DNA of 64,000 bases from Plicaturopsis crispa FD-325 SS-3. Its lineage: Eukaryota; Basidiomycota; Agaricomycetes; Amylocorticiales; Amylocorticiaceae. The stretch is taken from the NCBI GenBank assembly GCA_000827205.1, contig KN832560.1, positions 958,743 to 1,022,742 of the forward strand. Direction: 5' to 3'. Below the pieces are notes generated by a model. The model was not told where the DNA came from, did no database searches, and worked only from the letters and a program-made list of their open reading frames with translations. The position numbers and the translations under genes were made by a program. Position 1 is the stretch's first letter; every line of letters begins with the position of its first letter. Positions 48,752 to 60,652 of the stretch are shown piece after piece.

Positions 48752-49986
48752 CTAGGAGACGACATTGAAAGTGGAGGAACGTACGCGTTTCCTGTTCTTG
48801 TTGCCGCTGCTCTTCGACGGGTATTTGATGGATCCAGAGCACGAGCTCTTCTCGGGAGAGTCTAAGCAACATCAAGTTGAGTAAATATTCTCCGTTACGG
48901 AGCGTACAGGAAAGCTGACCGATGGGAACAAACTCTCCGTCGATGAGCGATCCCTTGAGGTTGAAGTACCAGCTGATGGCGTTGAGGTTGCCGGACTTGC
49001 ATGTCACCTGGGGAGTAACACCTCCGCCCTTCTTAAGAGCGGCCTCGACATCGTTCCAGTCGTATTCGGAGTCACCGGGAGTGATGTTGGCGTCCTCGAG
49101 CCACTTGTACGTGGGGAGAGTCTTGAATAGCTTGACGACAGTCTCGAAGAAAGCGACTGCCTCGGCCTTGGGCTTGGAGCCGCTCGGAAGGCATCCGGGC
49201 TCAAGGGTGCTGTAGCAAGTGCCGTGGGTAGCCCACTCGTGCTCCCAGAACTCCTCGTTTCTTTGGACCGGGAATGAAGGGTAAGTACAAGCTGGAAAGG
49301 TATCGATACGAGGTACTCACGAGCCGTCACTGGAAGGGGAATTCATTAGTATAGGGAGGATGAACAGCAATGAACAATACTTACTCGGGGTCGTTCACCC
49401 AGTACGTGTTCATGTAGTCGTGGGTGTCGCTGGCGCCTTGGGCATCGAGGAGCTACAAAAGAGCTTTAGTTAAGATTCCTTTGGAATGAACGACAGCACT
49501 GACATCGCCAATGTTGGTGTAAGCTCTTGACGGGTCGCAGTTCTCTTCGTATGTGCCATCGCTAAAGAAAGAGTCAGTAACCGCGCTCGAATGAGACCCG
49601 CAACATATTTACCAGTTGTCACCCTGGTGTGGAAGACAAGCTGTTAGGACGGGGAAACGCGTCAAATGTGCAGAAAAAACTTACCCAGAGACCGTGGATT
49701 GTCCAGGAGTCGTCGGGTCCAGTGGCGGGCTCATAATCCCAGAACTGCAACAGACCGATCAGTAAAATTACAGGCTATGACGAAATGCTGCGCTTACCTG
49801 AGTCTGCAACAGAAGACCTCCGGGCGTTTCGGTACAGCAGCTAGCGTTCTGCTGTCCAGAAAGCAAAGCCCTCGTGAACTTGTCGTCCGAACCGGACGAG
49901 CAAGACGCGGGGCCGGAAGTGCTGCAGCCAGAGCTGATTGCCGAAGCAGAGCCAACGAGGGCACCGAGTACGATAGCAGCGAACAT
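48752..49986 (-). CDS. Secreted ribonuclease T2
   Basis: Extracellular or vacuolar acid endoribonuclease of the T2 family, cutting RNA through 2',3'-cyclic phosphate. Signal peptide [16 protein letters not shown] is followed by a Cys-rich mature start ([11 protein letters not shown]). Active-site blocks: CAS I WTIHGLW (His, about 49690) and [17 protein letters not shown] (about 49250-49215; Glu, His, His). Further family features are the paired cysteines and FWDYEP. The frame requires several introns and two tiny exons: 11 nt (49613-49623, GDN before CDGTY) and 9 nt (49321-49329, DDG before SNEEFW). The C-terminus, Ser/Lys/Arg-rich, ends VVS. Length about 300 residues with the signal. Start 49986 gives the signal peptide; a TATAAATA box lies 100 bp upstream. 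Confidence 0.93.
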
Positions 49987-50459
49987 GATCCTGAATGTGC
50001 TAGGGAGGAGGCGACGAGCTCGACGGCTGGAATGGGTCCTACGTGAAAGAAGGGCACGTAGAAACCATTGCAGCAATGAGCCGCGTATTTATACAGCTCC
50101 TTGCTACGGTCGCCGATACACCGTCAAAGTGGGAGCCGATGCGCACATGTGCACTATAGCCATGTGCAGAGCCGTGTAGCGGAAATTAGGCAAAGAGCCC
50201 ACACTGAGATGGGGCGGGCCAAATGGTGCAGGAGGTTGCAGGAAGATCGCCACCCCGCGCGGCCGTGGAGTGCTGCACATGATACCACATGATTCCCTCT
50301 ACGAAACGCTCAAAATATCTCCTTGATTTGCAAAATCAATTTTGTGAGCAGCACGTCTCAGGTAAATGGGTATAAAGTATATGCTTAGGTGTAATGTATA
50401 GAATGGTCCCTTTCCCAAGGATAGATCGGATCGCAGTATCGCTCCGCAGCCGCACCTAC
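49987..50459. other. Intergenic: promoter of RNase T2 and 3' end of the aldehyde dehydrogenase gene
   Basis: Contains the TATA box listed separately. No further coding signal. Confidence 0.4.
50086..50093 (-). promoter_or_regulatory. TATA box of the RNase T2 gene
   Basis: TATAAATA on the minus strand, 100 bp upstream of the ATG at 49986, the position expected for a regulated secreted-enzyme gene. Confidence 0.65.
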
Positions 50460-52856
50460 TTATTTTCGCGCTGCCTGCACCAGCCGTATCAAGCCGTGTA
50501 TCCGCGCGCGCCTGCTGTCGGCATACAAGAAGGCCACGAGCCCACTCACGAATTCCCTAGATAAGCAGGCGAGGTCAACATGGTCTCCGGACAAAGTTAT
50601 CGACATCGCAACGCACCAGCTTTGCACCAATGACCGTATGGGGTAGTCCAGGACCTTGGGGATGCTCGTCTGGATTATCGACGGGAAGCGGTCGCTTACA
50701 ATGACTTTGGGGTTTGTCAATGCTAAGAGGCCCTCCGGGCCACCGAATCGTCCGTAACCGCTTCCCTTGATTCCACCAAAGGGCAGATCCTGGTTCAACT
50801 ATCGTGACGCAGCGTCAACACGGTTAAGCACCTGATCTGCAAGTAGACTCACGTAGAAGACAGCAAAGTCGTTGAGAGACACCATGCCACACTCGAGTTG
50901 TTGTGCGACCTGCTTGCATTCGCTTTGCCAAGGCCCGAACACGCTAGCGCCCAGTCCGTAACGAGTGCCATTTGCAATGGCCACAGCTTCATCGACGGTC
51001 TTGTATGGTATGAGTACCGCAACCGGTGCAAAAACTGAGGAATGATAACTTCAGCTTCTTTCAGACCAAGACATAGCATTTTTAACGTACGTTCGTGCTG
51101 AGCGATATCCATCTCAGGAGTAACATTGCCGACAACGGTGGGGTGGAAATAACATCCATGTTCGTGATACGAGTGTTTCCAGCCTTTACCCATCTCTGCA
51201 CTTACTAACGCACCCGCACGCTGGGCAGAGGAGATAATAGCCTCCAGGCCTTCAAAGCGATCGCGTGAGATCATAGCACCACAGTCGATAGTCGGAACAA
51301 AGCCCTCTTCGGAGGCGGTAAGGACAGATCCCGCACGCAATTTGCTAGTACGGTCTTGGAACATTGCGTAAAGTTCGTCGTGTTGGGAAGCATGCACGAT
51401 GAAACGCTCGATGCCAATGCAGTTCTGGCCAACATTTTGGCTGCGGGATGATTAGATAGAGTCGACATAGTCGGTGGAGAAGCAATGCTTACAAGGTTCC
51501 GCGCATCCAGAGACTGGACCATTTCTTCAGATCGGTACCGGGGAGGATGATTGCAGGGTCCTTGCCACCGAGTTCGAGAGTCACAGGTGTCAAATTTACT
51601 GTGGCATCCATCGCGATCTGAAAGGCTGCATTTAGATGAAAGTGTAGTGTGCCAGTACGCAAGATTCGCACCTGGCGCCCGACCGGCTCAGAGCCAATGA
51701 ATGTGATATGCTTGATCAACGGAGACCTGGTCAGGGCAGGTGCCTGCTCTGGCCAGCAGCAGACAACCTATGACTTGCGCGTCAATAAAGCGTGTTTAGA
51801 CGAGATTTCGGCGAAAAAAAACTCGCCTGGACAAGCTCAGGGTCATATCCACACGTGAATAGGCACTCCTGAATAGCGCCCACAAACCAGAGAGAAGACC
51901 AGACGACGTGCTCCGAGCATTTTAGCACGATGCCATTGCCCGAGAAAATGGCTGCCAAAATGGGGGACCAAGAATTATGTAGAGCTAAATGAGAGAACTT
52001 CAGCCCTCATACGTAGGTCAACCGTGTAGATGCACGAACGGTAATTCCACGATACGATAGCAGCGACTACACCGAGGGGCTCGTGGTATACCTGCGATTT
52101 CTTGTAGCTGAGCGCCAATGGGTTCGAACGCGACTCCGGGCGCAAAGCGCGCTCCCCGTGGTTCATGAGCCACTCCATTTTCGAACAAGTCGTCAAAACC
52201 TCTCCGAGGGAAGCGTCGATCACTGGTGTGAGGTCAGACGCGAGACAGATAATTTGGGAGGACTAGGTGCCACGTACGCGTTTTTCCAGTATCACGACAC
52301 GCGGTTCTCGCGCAGATATCCTGATTATCCACGAGCCACTTGTTCAGACTCCTAATGACGCGTCGCCGTTCGCCAAATGTTGTTGTTTTCCATGATTTTT
52401 GCGCATCTGCGGCCAGTCGGATTTTCCGGTCAATATCGCCCTCGTCGTCGGCTAGGAATGTCCCTATGTGTAATCCATTGGACGGGTCGTAGCTGGTGAT
52501 AAACCGACGGCCTTCGCTAGCCACTGAGGGTAGAAGCTTCGGATCGCGCAAGTGAGATTCCAGGCTTGGATTTGGAATAGGAAGAGATTTCCAGTCGGGT
52601 GCCACAGGCTGTGAGCTATTGAGTACAACATGGTACCGCGCTGACAGACGATGTAGGAACATACCAGCTCTGGGTCCCATTCGAACGGAATGGCCCGGTT
52701 CACATTGTGGAGGTGTCGTCTGACCACCAGCCATATACCAAGCCCAATGAAGGCCGTGAGCAGATACAGCATGTCTATTCCGCTCCCATTAGGATCGTTT
52801 TCGAGCCACCGGTTGATTGTTGCGAGAGGATGCAACAGCACAGATAAAAGCCCCAT
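50460..52856 (-). CDS. MSC7: Membrane-anchored aldehyde dehydrogenase (Msc7/YHR039C type)
   Basis: NAD(P)-dependent aldehyde dehydrogenase with an N-terminal membrane helix (LYLLTAFIGLGIWLVV), as in yeast Msc7. Substrates are unknown, probably membrane-derived aldehydes. ALDH landmarks in order: EPLGVVAAIVSWNY|PLHNSW, GNGIVLKCSE, ITFIGSEPVGRQ, the general base LELGGKDPA (Glu, about 51570), the catalytic Cys QNVGQNCIGIERF (about 51430), LFAPVAVLIPYK, YGLGASVFG and the C-terminal LPFGGIKGSGYGRFGG. Ten or so exons. One intron (51768-51826) has a GC donor, and the others are GT-AG of about 50-60 bp. Length is about 630 residues. The catalytic Glu and Cys are both present, so the enzyme should be active. 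Start 52856 places the membrane helix about 30 residues in. Confidence 0.93.
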
Positions 52857-54555
52857 ATTGTTGTTGACAGAGACGCGTCAAGAGAAGGAAATGATTGGTG
52901 GGGCGGTGTCCTCAGTAATCAGTGAGATATAGCAGCGTTTTCAAGGTCGTTTCGTGTCAAAATCGTGTCAGTAAGGGGGCATAGTCCACCGCTCGTGGTT
53001 GAAGAAAGAAAAGAAACGGTCCATGTTGAACGCGTCGGGCCATGGTCCTGTCGGAATTCGGGACTTTCCCTTTCCTGCTCGCGTGCGCCCGCCGCCGCTT
53101 GCGCCTCTTGCGTCCTGCTTTTATCTGCCGCTACGCTCAGCTCTCAAAATGTACACTCGACGATTCTACTTTGAACGGCTGTATATGATGAAATTGCGCG
53201 CGACGCTCATATACTAGTCATGCGTCCTCTGAACCATCTTTCGAATGTCCTCTGGACACGTATTACGGTCTTGCTCCTGGCAGTTGCGTTGATCGCGCAT
53301 ATGTGTGCGGTCGCACCATCCTCCTTGTCCAAGCTCTGGGCAACTGCTCCTGCTCCGCTTCCGTGTATAAGAGGCAAAGGCGACCGAAGGTCTCAAATGT
53401 CTATTGAGTCTCGTTGTCTAATTTGCGTCCGTAGCTCACATATGTTTTGACAGCGTGAGACTCACGCTAATCTGTGAATATGTAGATCTGACCTACGGAA
53501 GGCCGAAATGCTCCATCCGACCATCGCTTCTGTCTCTGTCGATGTGGGCGTATGTGTACGGTACTTGGCTCGGCGCCGTTCACCTGAATCAATAATTCCG
53601 CGGACATCGTCGTCACACCGTACACGGGATCCTGCAGAAATATATTTGTGAGTAACTGCCGTGTGTATATTCGCTCTGAAACTTTTGATTAATGTGGCAC
53701 GATGTAGGGGTCCTTATAATAAATCACAGTCTCATGTCAAAGCTCTGGTTTGCTGTGGTAAGCGCGGCTGCCTGCAGGGCCTCGCAATACTAGTATCACC
53801 ATCGCATGCACCCATGAGTTGCCCGAGGCGTGCGGTAATTGTGCAGACCACAGTGCGGCAAGTGTTAATTCCCAGCTCGACTTTACATCGTATCGCGAGG
53901 CGGCGCCGCGGCAGGGCTACAGTAATGCAAGTACTTACGTAGACTGTAGTCTCTCCTAGACAGACACCATCTCGTATACCTCCATTCTGTACTTACCATG
54001 AACCGAAGCACAACCATTCATCTTTACTTATGTCTAACGCTTCCGCCTCGAACTTGAGCTTCTTTCCCCTCGCCAGGGCTCAATCCCCTCGATCGGAGCC
54101 GGGGCGTTGATGCTGAGCAGATGCTAGGATACAACTGGTAAAGATGGCCCGTTCTTGACATGATGATCGTGTCTCCCGGAACTACTATTGCTCTCTTCTA
54201 ATGCTGAATTACACACTCGGAGACTCCTTGTTCTTTGCGGTGAACATCGATACCCCTTGGCCCTGGCGTTCAACGCGAACGTAGACCGCAAACGCAGCGG
54301 CTTCCACACATAACTCGGCGCGGAAACCTCTGGATGAAGCCCTCGGACTTCAGGCAGTCCAAATTGTGCCCGTCGACCCTGAGCAATCTTCTGGTCCATT
54401 GTCGTAAGGGAGGGATTGGGACTCTGGGAGGCCGCAGGAAGGAGTGGTGTTTATGTACGTGCCACTCAACGGTCTTATAAGTCGATAAGTCCTGCTGATG
54501 ATAGAAGGGAACTATCAGAAAGTGTCCCTCTGTAGTGAGCCCGCGTTGACACTGT
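52857..54555. other. Intergenic region, 1.7 kb
   Basis: Between the leftward ALDH gene and the first DUF6533 gene. One frame at 53220-53450 starts with a signal-like hydrophobic stretch (ITVLLLAVALIA) and could be a small secreted protein, but its continuation is unclear. The rest has no coding signal I can support. Confidence 0.35.
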
Positions 54556-56295
54556 ATGGAAAGCGACGACTCCGCGAACGAGGATTTAGCGTCGACGGCT
54601 CGCGATTTGTGAGTTCCATACAGTCTCTCTGAGTTGCTTCGCACTAATCAGTGCACCGCGCTGCAGAATAATCCACAATCATCTCCAGCTCTTCGGTATT
54701 GGTACGTAGCGTGCACATTGGACTACTTCCGTTACACCTGACTGCAATGACATTGGCAGTGCTCCTGTATTATGACCAACTCTTAACGACGGGCGACGAA
54801 GTGGCGTACATATGGTCCCGGCCACGGTCTATTTCCTCGATTGCGTTCTTGCTCAATCGTTGGCTTGGATTTTGGGGAAATATCATTGTAATGATAATCA
54901 CTACAACAAAAGTCTCGGTCAAGGTACGAATAATACAGTATCAATCCGATAAAGTTACACCTGGGCTGACGACACGGGTCTTCAGAAGTGAGCAGGTTCA
55001 CAATCCTCCCGAAGCCATGTTTCCTCATCGTTAATGTACCCAGCTGCAAAAAGTATTACTTAGCTCGTCAGCTGATTCTGCTCGTGAACGAACTTACTGT
55101 CGGCGGTCCGTGTTGTTCAATTGCCCTACTCGCTACTGTGCATTGACAGCTTCCAGTCCTTCTAATGCTACGGACGTATGCGCTGTACAAAAGTAGCCGT
55201 CGTATCCTTATATTCTTGGCCTGTTTGACTGTGGTGTTGTTATCGGTCGCGGGTGTACGTTGTCTCTACTCTTCCCGAAGGTTTTGGGCTGAGACATATG
55301 GCGCTTGCAGTGGTCCCTGACTGGGCAGCACAGCACGCCATCACCAGACATCTATTCCGGATGCCACATTGGAATTACGAACGCATCGTGAGTATCCTGT
55401 TCCTTCTCGACAGTTAGCATCCTCAATTAACCATATTCTGCCCTCAAATCCAGTGGTATCCGTAAGTGCTATAAAGCGTGAGTAGTCCTCCTGCTAAAGA
55501 CATCGCGCTGCTGCAGATGTTGCCATCTCATGGGAGGCGCTATTTGTATTCGACACCGTGATCTTCGTCCTCACACTGTTGGCGACCCACAGAGCACATC
55601 ATCGGCGTCCGATATCTATATTTTCCCCTGGACGCATTCCGCTGACCCAACTTCTGCTCCGCGACGGTGCGTAATGTGAAATCATCCTCCGTGACGAAAT
55701 CATAATAATCAATGCTTTTTCTATATAGGTGCTATGTATTTTGGGTATGCATGTTTGTCCTTCGTGCGATTGTTCGTATCGCGAGACTCATTTATCGTGT
55801 CCACAGGATCATGGCGCTCGCCAACCTCACGAATATTTTCACGTATTATGTGCGTCGCTCGTCGTGCTCCTCCTCGCACTCACTGATTAACCACGATTAT
55901 CATTAGTTTGCTTCTGTACGATTGGCCTCGCCGACTTTTGTGAACGGCACCTTCTCTGACACACTCTCTCCTAGCCCCTCCTCAAGGGTATGCTATCCAC
56001 CTTCGCAAGCAACCTTGCTGTGGCGCTGGTGTCACGGCTTATGCTCAACCTATATAAGTCGGACGCGGCTGCACGGATAATGTCGACTGCAGATTCCAGT
56101 GGACCTCGCACGCCTATGGTCCTTACGTCCCGAATAGGCTGGTCTCAATACGAAGCAGAGTTGGCGCAGTACTCTACCGAGGACGCTCAAGCCGTTGAGC
56201 TCGGGCATGTGCCTGGGGAGACTCAGGCAGAAATCGGGTCAGCGCCCGAGCCTGCGGCGGGGGGCAGCTCAAAGGCGGTACACACCGAGTCGTGA
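54556..56295 (+). CDS. DUF6533-type seven-helix membrane protein, copy 1 of a tandem pair
   Basis: Basidiomycete integral membrane protein of unknown function. The N-terminus MESDDSANEDLAS leads to the DUF6533 signature, seen as LYYDQLLTTGDEVAYIW, then RPRSISSIAFLLNRWL (about 54765-54865). Later segments: LMLRTYALYKSSRRILIF, WSLTGQHSTPSP, ISWEALFVFDTVIFVLTLLA, LTQLLLRD|GAMYFG, IMALANLTNIFTYY and the C-terminal STFASNLAVALVSRLMLNLY before a Ser/Glu-rich tail. About ten exons. The join after the fourth helix is uncertain: the only frame-keeping acceptor I find is at about 55012, giving a longer intron than usual, so damage or an unusual splice cannot be excluded there. Paralog copy 2 starts 0.8 kb downstream. 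Confidence 0.75.
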
Positions 56296-57069
56296 CCAGT
56301 CGGAAATCGTGGGTGAGCCGTCTACTATTTATGTACGCCCGGAATTCACCAGTTGGGATAGACATCATGGAAGTGGGCGCGGCGAGCCTGCCCGGCCCTG
56401 GCTTCGTGTCTGAGGGCTACCAGTAACCACTCGTACTGCGTAGCCCAACCTCCTCGCAATCCTCGTCGCCCGGGAGACTCCGAATTGCAGCAGTCTTCGC
56501 GGAATGATGAAATCGAGTCTGCTCCGCGGGCAACGGGCCCTTTTCGCAGCCTGGGACCAGTCTAACGGATTACCTGTGCCTCGTCTGGCTCAGCGCTCAA
56601 GAACGGCACAGCTTGTAGGATCATCTTACTAGTCCTCCATCCGCCATGTACATCGCCTCTACCTTCGATGGCAACAAGAGTTCCTGTTCAATGTTTTCTA
56701 TCTATATCGAGAAGCGTTCACATTCGAGACACGAATAGCTACGGCAGCAAGGTAGACAAGATTGGTCCATCGGCGTCGTCCCCAAATACCCAATGCTATG
56801 TTTTGGACACCTCTGCTCCACGTGTATCACAGAATGCTTACTTCTCTGCATGTCTTTCCGAGTCGGTGACAGCGTGAGTAGTTTCTCTGCGCTCGCAAAT
56901 GCTGAAACACTAATCACCGAAACCCCCAGCGCAGGTACACAGATGCTGATCCGTGTTGGGCCTCGTGGTCGTGTACTACCACCGTCCCATTACTCTCACC
57001 GCTCAGGTTCGCGAGGTATATGGGTCCGTATACAATCTATCCTCTACCTTGTCGCATCCATACCCTCCT
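56296..57069. other. Spacer between the tandem DUF6533 genes
   Basis: About 0.8 kb holding the 3' end of copy 1 and the promoter of copy 2. No other gene recognised. Confidence 0.4.
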
Positions 57070-58795
57070 ATGGCGAGCGTCGACTCAGAAGATGCTGCTT
57101 CCGAGGCGAACGACTTGTAAGTACCATATACTCGACCTATTCTCCTGCACTCGATTAACTCGACATTGATAACAATATCAGAATACTCCATAGCTATTTA
57201 TTGCTCGTCGGGATGAGTGAGTCCAATGTCTTCAGGGTGTGGCGTATAACTTAGCGCTAAGAATACGCGCAGTTGTCTTATATTATGACCAAATTCTAAC
57301 GACCCTCGACGAGATCAATTGTATCTGGACTCGACCCCGATCAATCTCCGCGATATTGTTTCTACTGAATCGGTGGCTGGCATTTGTGGGGAATATACCA
57401 ATCCTCGTTATAACCTTTACCGAGACAGGAATCAAGGTGCGAACCGTCTACGCTATTCGATTCTCTCTCTCTCGATACTCACGCCTACTTACAGTTTGTC
57501 TCCCAACATGGCTCTGCTGAGTTAGCGCCGCTGACCAGATATTTCGAAGCTGTAACAAGTATTACCTGAGTCGGCAAGTCCTCTTGCTCTTCAACGAATG
57601 TCTTGTTGGATGTGAGCTTGATCTTTCTCTCTCTCATCTGTTACTCAAGATCTTTTGGATAGGGCTTTGTGCGCTGAGAATGTATGCTCTGTACAGGCGC
57701 AGTCGTCGCGTCCTTGTATTTCTGATTCTCGTCGCTGTAGTTTTGGTTTCGCTGGCAGCGGTACGTTTTCGTCCCTCAAGTCGCGCTGGCCAGCTGCTAA
57801 CGAATATATGTGCAGTGGTCCATAACCGGTCAAACCAATCTAGTCGCTCCGCCAGTTTACCCTGGTTGTCATGTCGGCGATTCAAGCGAAACGTATGTAC
57901 TTCTCCAGTGCATATTTGTGCGTAGTTATGACTGAAAACGCGGCGTCTCTATAGCGGGATACGTACGTGGAGTTTGGCGTCACTCTGCGAAATCGACAGT
58001 TGTCACTAAAATCGATTCTCTGCCTCCCAGACTTAGCCATCGCCTGGGAACTGCTATTTGTATTTGACGCAACCATTTTCGTCTTAACCGTGTCGGCAAC
58101 ATACAAAGAGCATCGCCGCCTCCAAGGCCTTATGAGTACCAGCAGGCAGCCCCACCTGCTGACGTTGTTATTCCGCGATGGTAAGTCTCACAAAACAATA
58201 TGGAGGTTTGGAGACTAACCTGTCCTAGGTGCAATGTATTTCGGGTAAGCCGTTTTTTATATGCAAGATATGCGCGCGCGCTCATGCTGCTCCTTTATCA
58301 AGCATAATGGCGCTCTCCAACTTGTCGAACATCCTCACGTATTATGTGTGTATTCTCACGCGAAAGCACATGAAACAATGTCTAACCCATGCATTTCTAG
58401 CTGACCTCGGTATGGACAGCCTGTACAAAAAATTGTGCCGTAGCATGCTAACGGGCATCATTGATACACAGCTCTACCTGAAGGGCGCCATGTCTACATT
58501 TGCGACAAATCTCGCCGTGACCATGATGTCGCGCCTCATGCTGAACCTCCACAAGTCGGCCCCCGTGGAAGGAATCATGACCTCTGGGTCGACAGAGCCG
58601 GGACCCCGCCTGCCCAACGCAATTTTCACGACTAGGCTCGGCTGGTCGGGCGTCGAGCCATCGCGTAGGTCAGGCTCAGAGGAACCGCCTGAGCCTGGCG
58701 GTACGGGACCAGACGCTCGTGGTGTGGAGGGGCTGAGACAAATCCCAGAACTAGAGGAGATTGCGGCTGAACCACGGACTGGAGTCTCAGTATGA
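57070..58795 (+). CDS. DUF6533-type seven-helix membrane protein, copy 2 of a tandem pair
   Basis: Paralog of the gene just upstream, with the same exon layout. The N-terminus MASVDSEDAASEANDL parallels copy 1. The signature reads LYYDQILTTLDEINCIWTRP then ISAILFLLNRWLAFVGNIPI (about 57276-57410). Subsequent helices: IGLCALRMYALYRRSRRV, VLVFLILVAVVLVSLAA, AIAWELLFVFDATIFVLTV, HLLTLLFRD|GAMYFG, IMALSNLSNILTYY and STFATNLAVTMMSRLMLNLH. The hydrophilic tail is acidic and Gly/Pro-rich. All joins can be made with GT-AG introns of about 50-70 bp. Copies 1 and 2 agree strongly in the helices and differ in the tails, as expected of an older tandem duplication. Function is unknown; the seven-helix shape is compatible with a receptor but nothing shows a ligand. 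Confidence 0.82.
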
Positions 58796-58884
58796 TAACA
58801 CCCTGGTGGCGACGCGACGCATTGAACCTGGAACTAGATGATTTACTAATGAACGTTGGCCCTGCAGCCAAGTTTTGATTTCGA

Positions 58885-59151
58885 CCCCGCCGCTCAAACC
58901 AAATTGAATTATGCACCGACGACACCGTTTTGGTCCTGCATATGTTCAGCAAGGTGCCCTACGGTGGCGAAAGAAGGTGGACCGGTAGCCCATTGTTCGG
59001 TAGGCTTGTGTGCCTTCGGACAGTCCCTATCTGCGTGCACTGGACAACACGTAGGACAGAACTATTGCAGTCAGGGAGCATTGCGTCGGATAGTTGAGAA
59101 CATGCACTCTGATTGTTGGAATCCACTCTGGCAGGTGGGCCTTGCTTTTAT
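58885..59151. repeat. Dispersed repeat, copy B (partner at 10450-10727)
   Basis: Same orientation as copy A and roughly 90% identical by eye. It differs by scattered substitutions and small indels. The minus-strand Cys/His-rich frame of copy A is interrupted here, so the similarity is not maintained by coding for that frame. It lies directly downstream of the second DUF6533 gene, as copy A lies downstream of another gene. Confidence 0.75.
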
Positions 59152-59557
59152 TTTTTATTTTCTGCATAAGTACTTTTGCTGTCGACCGAGTCAGACTCTT
59201 GCCGCGGCAGTAGTATATGCGCCCGCAACTCAGTACTTTCGTGCAGGGGATAAATTCAACCAGTCGAATTTCGAATGTAGGAGAGCTAACGACACAGTAT
59301 AGAAGGAGTACTACGCGGAAGATACCCAAATATAAGTAAGTAGAGGCCGTTATGTGGATATACAATAGTATGCAGGCAGGAAAGCGTCCGGACGATGAAT
59401 CATGCTGGCAGAGAGTGAGATGGTGGTGCTAAAAATATAATGGTGGATGCCAGTGAGCGCGGAGAGTCATAACACAGTGAGGGGGAGAACGCGAAGCCGG
59501 AAAGGTCGTCTATGAATCGTATCAGATCGTTGACGGGCGTAGCTGTAGGGGCGTGCT
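59152..59557. other. Intergenic downstream of the cupredoxin gene
   Basis: 3' region of the leftward cupredoxin gene. No gene recognised. Confidence 0.4.
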
Positions 59558-60652
59558 TTATAGCAGCAGCCCACCAGCGAGCGCAAGCGCAAGAACCGCC
59601 ACGCGTCCTACACCAATGGAGCCCGCCATCGTGCTCGCGCCGCTCTTCGCCGCGCCCGCCGCCGCAGACGATGCGTTCGTCGCCTTGGCCGCAGCCTGGA
59701 ACTTCTCGAAGCTGTTCCCGCTCTCGTCCGCGTTCACCGAGAACACCATGCCCTGCGCGCAGTGGCCCGCCTGCTTGCAGTACGCCCACACGGGCTTGGT
59801 GTCGTTGATCTGGATCGTCCATGTCGGGAACGTCGACGCGTTCGCCGCTACCGGCATGAAGCCAGAGTCGAATGACGACGCCGAGGCGCTGCTAGAGAGA
59901 GGCGAGCAGGGGGCGGCGAAGGAGGACTGGGTGACGGTGTGGTTCTTCTGGTGGAACTGGAATGTGACGGTGTCGCCGGGCTGCGCGGTGATGTTTGCCG
60001 GGGAGTACGCGAGCGCGCCGTCTGCGCCGACGGTCACGAAGTGGTCGGTCGACGTCGAGCTCGGTGTGCTGGCTGACGAGGATGCAGTGGCGGTTGACGT
60101 GGAGCTCGTGGTGGAGTTGGACGTAGAGTTGTTACCAGTCGCGGTAGCCTGGAACTGTGCGAAGTTGTTTCCGGGGTTGATGGCGAATACCATGCCTTGT
60201 TGACAATGGCCGGTCTGCTTGCAGTACACCCATACTGGCTTCGTGTCCTGCACCGTGAACTGTGCGACGGGGAACGGGCCGGTGCTGTTGTCTGCGACAG
60301 GAACGCTAGAGTAGCACATCGTAAGCGACTTTCCCGATCCATGGGCAAAAGGAAAACGTACAAGCCGGAGTCAAAGCCACCCTGGACCTGAGAACAAGGG
60401 GAGGCGAGCGAGGACTGCGTCGCGGTGTGGTTCTTTTGCTTGAAGGTGAACACGACTGTGTCGCCGACGTTCGCGTTCTACAAGCTATGTCAGCTGCAGG
60501 AATTGATGTAGAATAAGAGCATTACGCACAACAAACTCAGGGTCGTATTTGAGGACGCCTGGTCCTCCGACTGTCACGTCGATCTGGGCACCGCGCGAGG
60601 GTGGTATCGCTGCAAGCGCAAGTAGCGCTGTGATGGCTGCTAGTGAGAACAT
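59558..60652 (-). CDS. Secreted two-domain cupredoxin (Ser-rich extracellular protein) with probable GPI anchor
   Basis: Cell-surface copper-type protein. The signal peptide (MFSLAAITALLALAAIPPSR) precedes two plastocyanin-like domains. Domain 1: GVLKYDPEFV, then VGDTVVFTFKQKNHTATQSS, the ligand loop YCKQTGHCQQGMVF. Domain 2: GALAYSPANI, then PGDTVTFQFHQKNHTVTQSS, the ligand loop YCKQAGHCAQGMVF. Each has the His, Cys, His, Met set expected of a type 1 copper site (NHT, YC, GHC, GM). A Ser/Thr-rich linker with several N-x-S/T sites separates them. The end is AAGAAKSG..., followed by a hydrophobic C-terminal helix (VAVLALALAGGLLL), typical of GPI attachment. Introns near 60478-60530 and 60300-60400. 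Such proteins are widespread and mostly uncharacterised in wood-decay and mycorrhizal fungi. Start 60652 gives the signal; a TATA box is about 160 bp upstream. Confidence 0.88.

Noticed and set aside
53220-53450. Possible small secreted protein (76 codons, hydrophobic N-terminus)
   Set aside because: Only the first stretch looks signal-like. The end is undefined and nothing else supports a gene.
59553-60203. Plus-strand frame of 216 codons opposite the cupredoxin gene
   Set aside because: Antisense shadow. The minus strand has the signal peptide, copper ligands and C-terminal anchor.
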